The notes under the pieces are model-generated. The model worked only from the letters and a program-made list of their open reading frames with translations, was not told where the DNA came from and ran no database searches. This document shows, piece by piece, positions 63,800-64,000 of a stretch of DNA of 64,000 bases (positions are counted from its first letter, which is position 1; every line of letters starts with the position of its first letter). A program made the position numbers and the translations under genes. This DNA is from Rhodopseudomonas palustris HaA2. GTDB taxonomy: Bacteria > Pseudomonadota > Alphaproteobacteria > Rhizobiales > Xanthobacteraceae. The DNA is taken from positions 1,674,001 to 1,738,000 of the forward strand of contig NC_007778.1 in the NCBI RefSeq assembly GCF_000013365.1. The letters run 5' to 3'.

Positions 63800-64000
63800 T
63801 CACCGCGGCACGACGAGACGCCGCCCCCTGATCCGGTCTCTCAGTCTCGACATCGGCCCCTCGACCAAGACCTGCAAGACGTATGATGCAACGATTGATA
63901 TCGCCACCGTGAGAATTTGAACGATCGGGTTGGGCTCCGGAAACAAAGAATAGGCCGCAACCAAGACGGCATAGTGATTCAGATACAGCGGGTAAGTCAG
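63800..64000 (-). CDS. Acyltransferase family 3 membrane protein (C-terminal fragment, cut by window edge)
   Basis: Only the last 66 codons lie in the window, on the minus strand. LTYPLYLNHYAVLVAAYSLF and TVAISIVASYVLQVLVEGPM look like the final membrane segments of an acyltransferase-3 protein, where a S/TYPLYLxH motif and a VExP end are usual. It may O-acetylate the glycan. It converges on asnB with 39 nt between. Confidence 0.75.
   Translation of the reverse strand: MTYPLYLNHYAVLVAAYSLFPEPNPIVQILTVAISIVASYVLQVLVEGPMSRLRDRIRGRRLVVPR

Noticed and set aside
1-64000. CRISPR arrays, insertion sequences, prophage or integrase genes, rRNA operons
   Set aside because: No repeat-spacer pattern, transposase, integrase or rRNA sequence was seen on reading both strands.

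Overview
The window is a 64 kb stretch of GC-rich alphaproteobacterial chromosome. Gene content and style fit the Rhodopseudomonas/Bradyrhizobium group: many ABC uptake systems with LysR, MocR or Lrp regulators, a dadXA-like pair, a DUF3309 miniprotein, and a large dispersed-type palindrome. This placement is inference; no rRNA or marker gene fixes the species. I see no insertion sequence, prophage, integrase or CRISPR array.

Left part (1-32 kb) is catabolic and uptake functions. From 1 to 5.9 kb, mostly on the minus strand, lie a partial allophanate-hydrolase-like amidase, a TauE/SafE permease, a Crp/Fnr regulator, and a TauA/TauC-type ABC transporter without a local ATPase, translationally coupled to an M20 peptidase. 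At 6.2-11.4 kb a MFS transporter, a class III aminotransferase and a BisC-type molybdoenzyme form a likely operon, divergent from a MocR regulator. From 13 to 21 kb a six-gene peptide-type ABC operon ends with an AtuA (DUF1446) protein and an unusual fusion of an AtuA-related domain to a serine beta-lactamase fold, divergent from a LysR regulator. Alanine racemase and D-amino-acid dehydrogenase follow, with a divergent Lrp regulator, then a run of small stress-type or unknown proteins, an orphan ParA, a LysR gene, thioredoxin reductase and a second Lrp gene.

Middle part (32-41 kb) is housekeeping: DoxX, greA, carB, msrA, msrB and small proteins. Between carB and msrA, on the minus strand, lies a 76-nt tRNA-Cys-like gene with an encoded CCA, a GCA anticodon, a good acceptor stem and T arm, but an abnormal D loop and anticodon loop. 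It is followed by its own intrinsic terminator. A second candidate RNA locus with an anti-Shine-Dalgarno-like C/U-rich loop and a strong terminator lies near 29.7-29.8 kb.

Right part (40.9-64 kb) is a surface-glycan island. Phosphomannomutase and ManC make GDP-mannose, and Gmd and Fcl convert it to GDP-L-fucose; a second, divergent Fcl paralogue is present. NeuB, NeuC and NeuA form a sialic-acid-type (nonulosonate) pathway. Around these lie glycosyltransferases (including a STELLO/DUF288-type protein), TylF-like and other methyltransferases, a flippase, an asparagine-synthase-type amidotransferase and a partial acyltransferase. Many junctions overlap as ATGA or TGATG, so translation is probably coupled. 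No Wzy polymerase or initiating transferase is visible, so the locus probably continues to the right.
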